A DNA stretch of 12,179 nt from NCBI GenBank assembly GCA_031405895.1, contig JANOFL010000162.1:1-12179 (forward strand), read 5' to 3'. Positions 12,112 to 12,179 of this stretch are shown in pieces (position 1 is the first letter of the stretch; the number at the start of each line of letters is the position of its first letter). Both the position numbers and the translations under genes were made by a program. The stretch comes from BJ22 sp031405895. GTDB lineage: Bacteria > Planctomycetota > Planctomycetia > Pirellulales > Pirellulaceae. The notes under the pieces are model-generated. The model was not told the origin of the DNA, made no database searches, and saw only the letters and a program-made list of their open reading frames with translations.

Positions 12112-12179
12112 TCAATGAAACGACGCGAACGCCCCGAACGTCTTCTTTCCAATCACCCGGACATGAGCGTCAGCCGCCG
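12112..12179 (-). other. Minus-strand partial copy of the nitroreductase C-terminus (possible artefact)
   Basis: Read on the minus strand, this encodes 22 residues plus a stop, matching the C-terminus of the + strand nitroreductase except Q to H, P to R and I to F. If real, it is the 3' end of a convergent paralogue cut by the window edge. If the inverted duplication is a fold-back artefact, it is not a gene. The excess of residue-changing differences argues against two genes under selection. Confidence 0.3.

Larger units (their letters stand above)
11935..12179. repeat. Near-perfect 121-base inverted duplication ending at the window edge
   Basis: Left arm 11935-12055 and right arm 12059-12179 are reverse complements at 115 of 121 positions, separated by TCC. 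The left arm includes the last 22 codons of the nitroreductase gene, its 3' end and the left half of its terminator. The right arm runs to the final base of the window and may continue beyond it. Mismatched pairs are 11951/12163, 11956/12158, 11981/12133, 11985/12129, 12009/12105 and 12033/12081; all six are transversions. Confidence 0.97.

Noticed and set aside
11508..12152. 214-residue minus-strand open frame crossing the terminal inverted duplication
   Set aside because: It is antisense to the nitroreductase and its first part exists only because of the inverted copy.

Overview
The window is GC-rich, densely coding bacterial chromosome. It most likely comes from a planctomycete, but this is inferred from style, not from a marker gene. 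The signs are Gly-rich low-complexity stretches, paired secretin-N-like and 'LI..T[IV]DNDA' domains, a DUF4129 membrane protein with a huge disordered linker, poor Shine-Dalgarno signals, and many short palindromic repeats between genes. No rRNA, tRNA, CRISPR array, transposase, phage gene or defence system was found.

Layout: 1-350 has no gene I can support but holds several small dyads. On the + strand follow an exported HtrA-type protease with two PDZ domains (351-1703), closed by a strong intrinsic terminator (1833-1876), then an S41 carboxy-terminal processing protease (2064-3449) and an M42 aminopeptidase (3638-4696). A compound inverted repeat (4728-4812) separates these from a minus-strand exported protein with a secretin-N-like region (4873-5829). 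Divergent from it is a large exported DUF4139-type protein (5925-8072). Then come a structure-rich intergenic stretch, a cyclophilin-type prolyl isomerase (8337-8867), two GGC-GGA-GCC hairpins, a 756-residue DUF4129 membrane protein (9031-11301), and a nitroreductase-fold flavoprotein resembling iodotyrosine deiodinase (11331-12002).

Together the genes suggest envelope protein maintenance: HtrA and S41 proteases act outside the cytoplasm, while the M42 peptidase and cyclophilin lack export signals and would act on peptides and proteins inside. The two divergent genes share a short motif and a Gly-rich stretch and may work in the same compartment. Promoters are hard to see, so operon structure is uncertain; only the DUF4129 and nitroreductase genes are close enough (29 bp) to suggest co-transcription.

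The most unusual signals are not genes. (1) The last 245 bases form a near-perfect inverted duplication folded around the nitroreductase terminator. All six arm mismatches are transversions and three of the four coding ones change the residue, which looks more like a contig-end fold-back artefact than a real convergent paralogue. (2) A four-copy hairpin family has a conserved stem with a bulged C and GNNA-type tetraloops; one copy lies in frame inside the signal peptide of the minus-strand gene. (3) A second hairpin family keeps the GGC/GCC stem top but changes its lower stem with full complementarity. (4) The nitroreductase carries the Glu-Tyr-Lys lid triad of iodotyrosine deiodinase at identical spacing.
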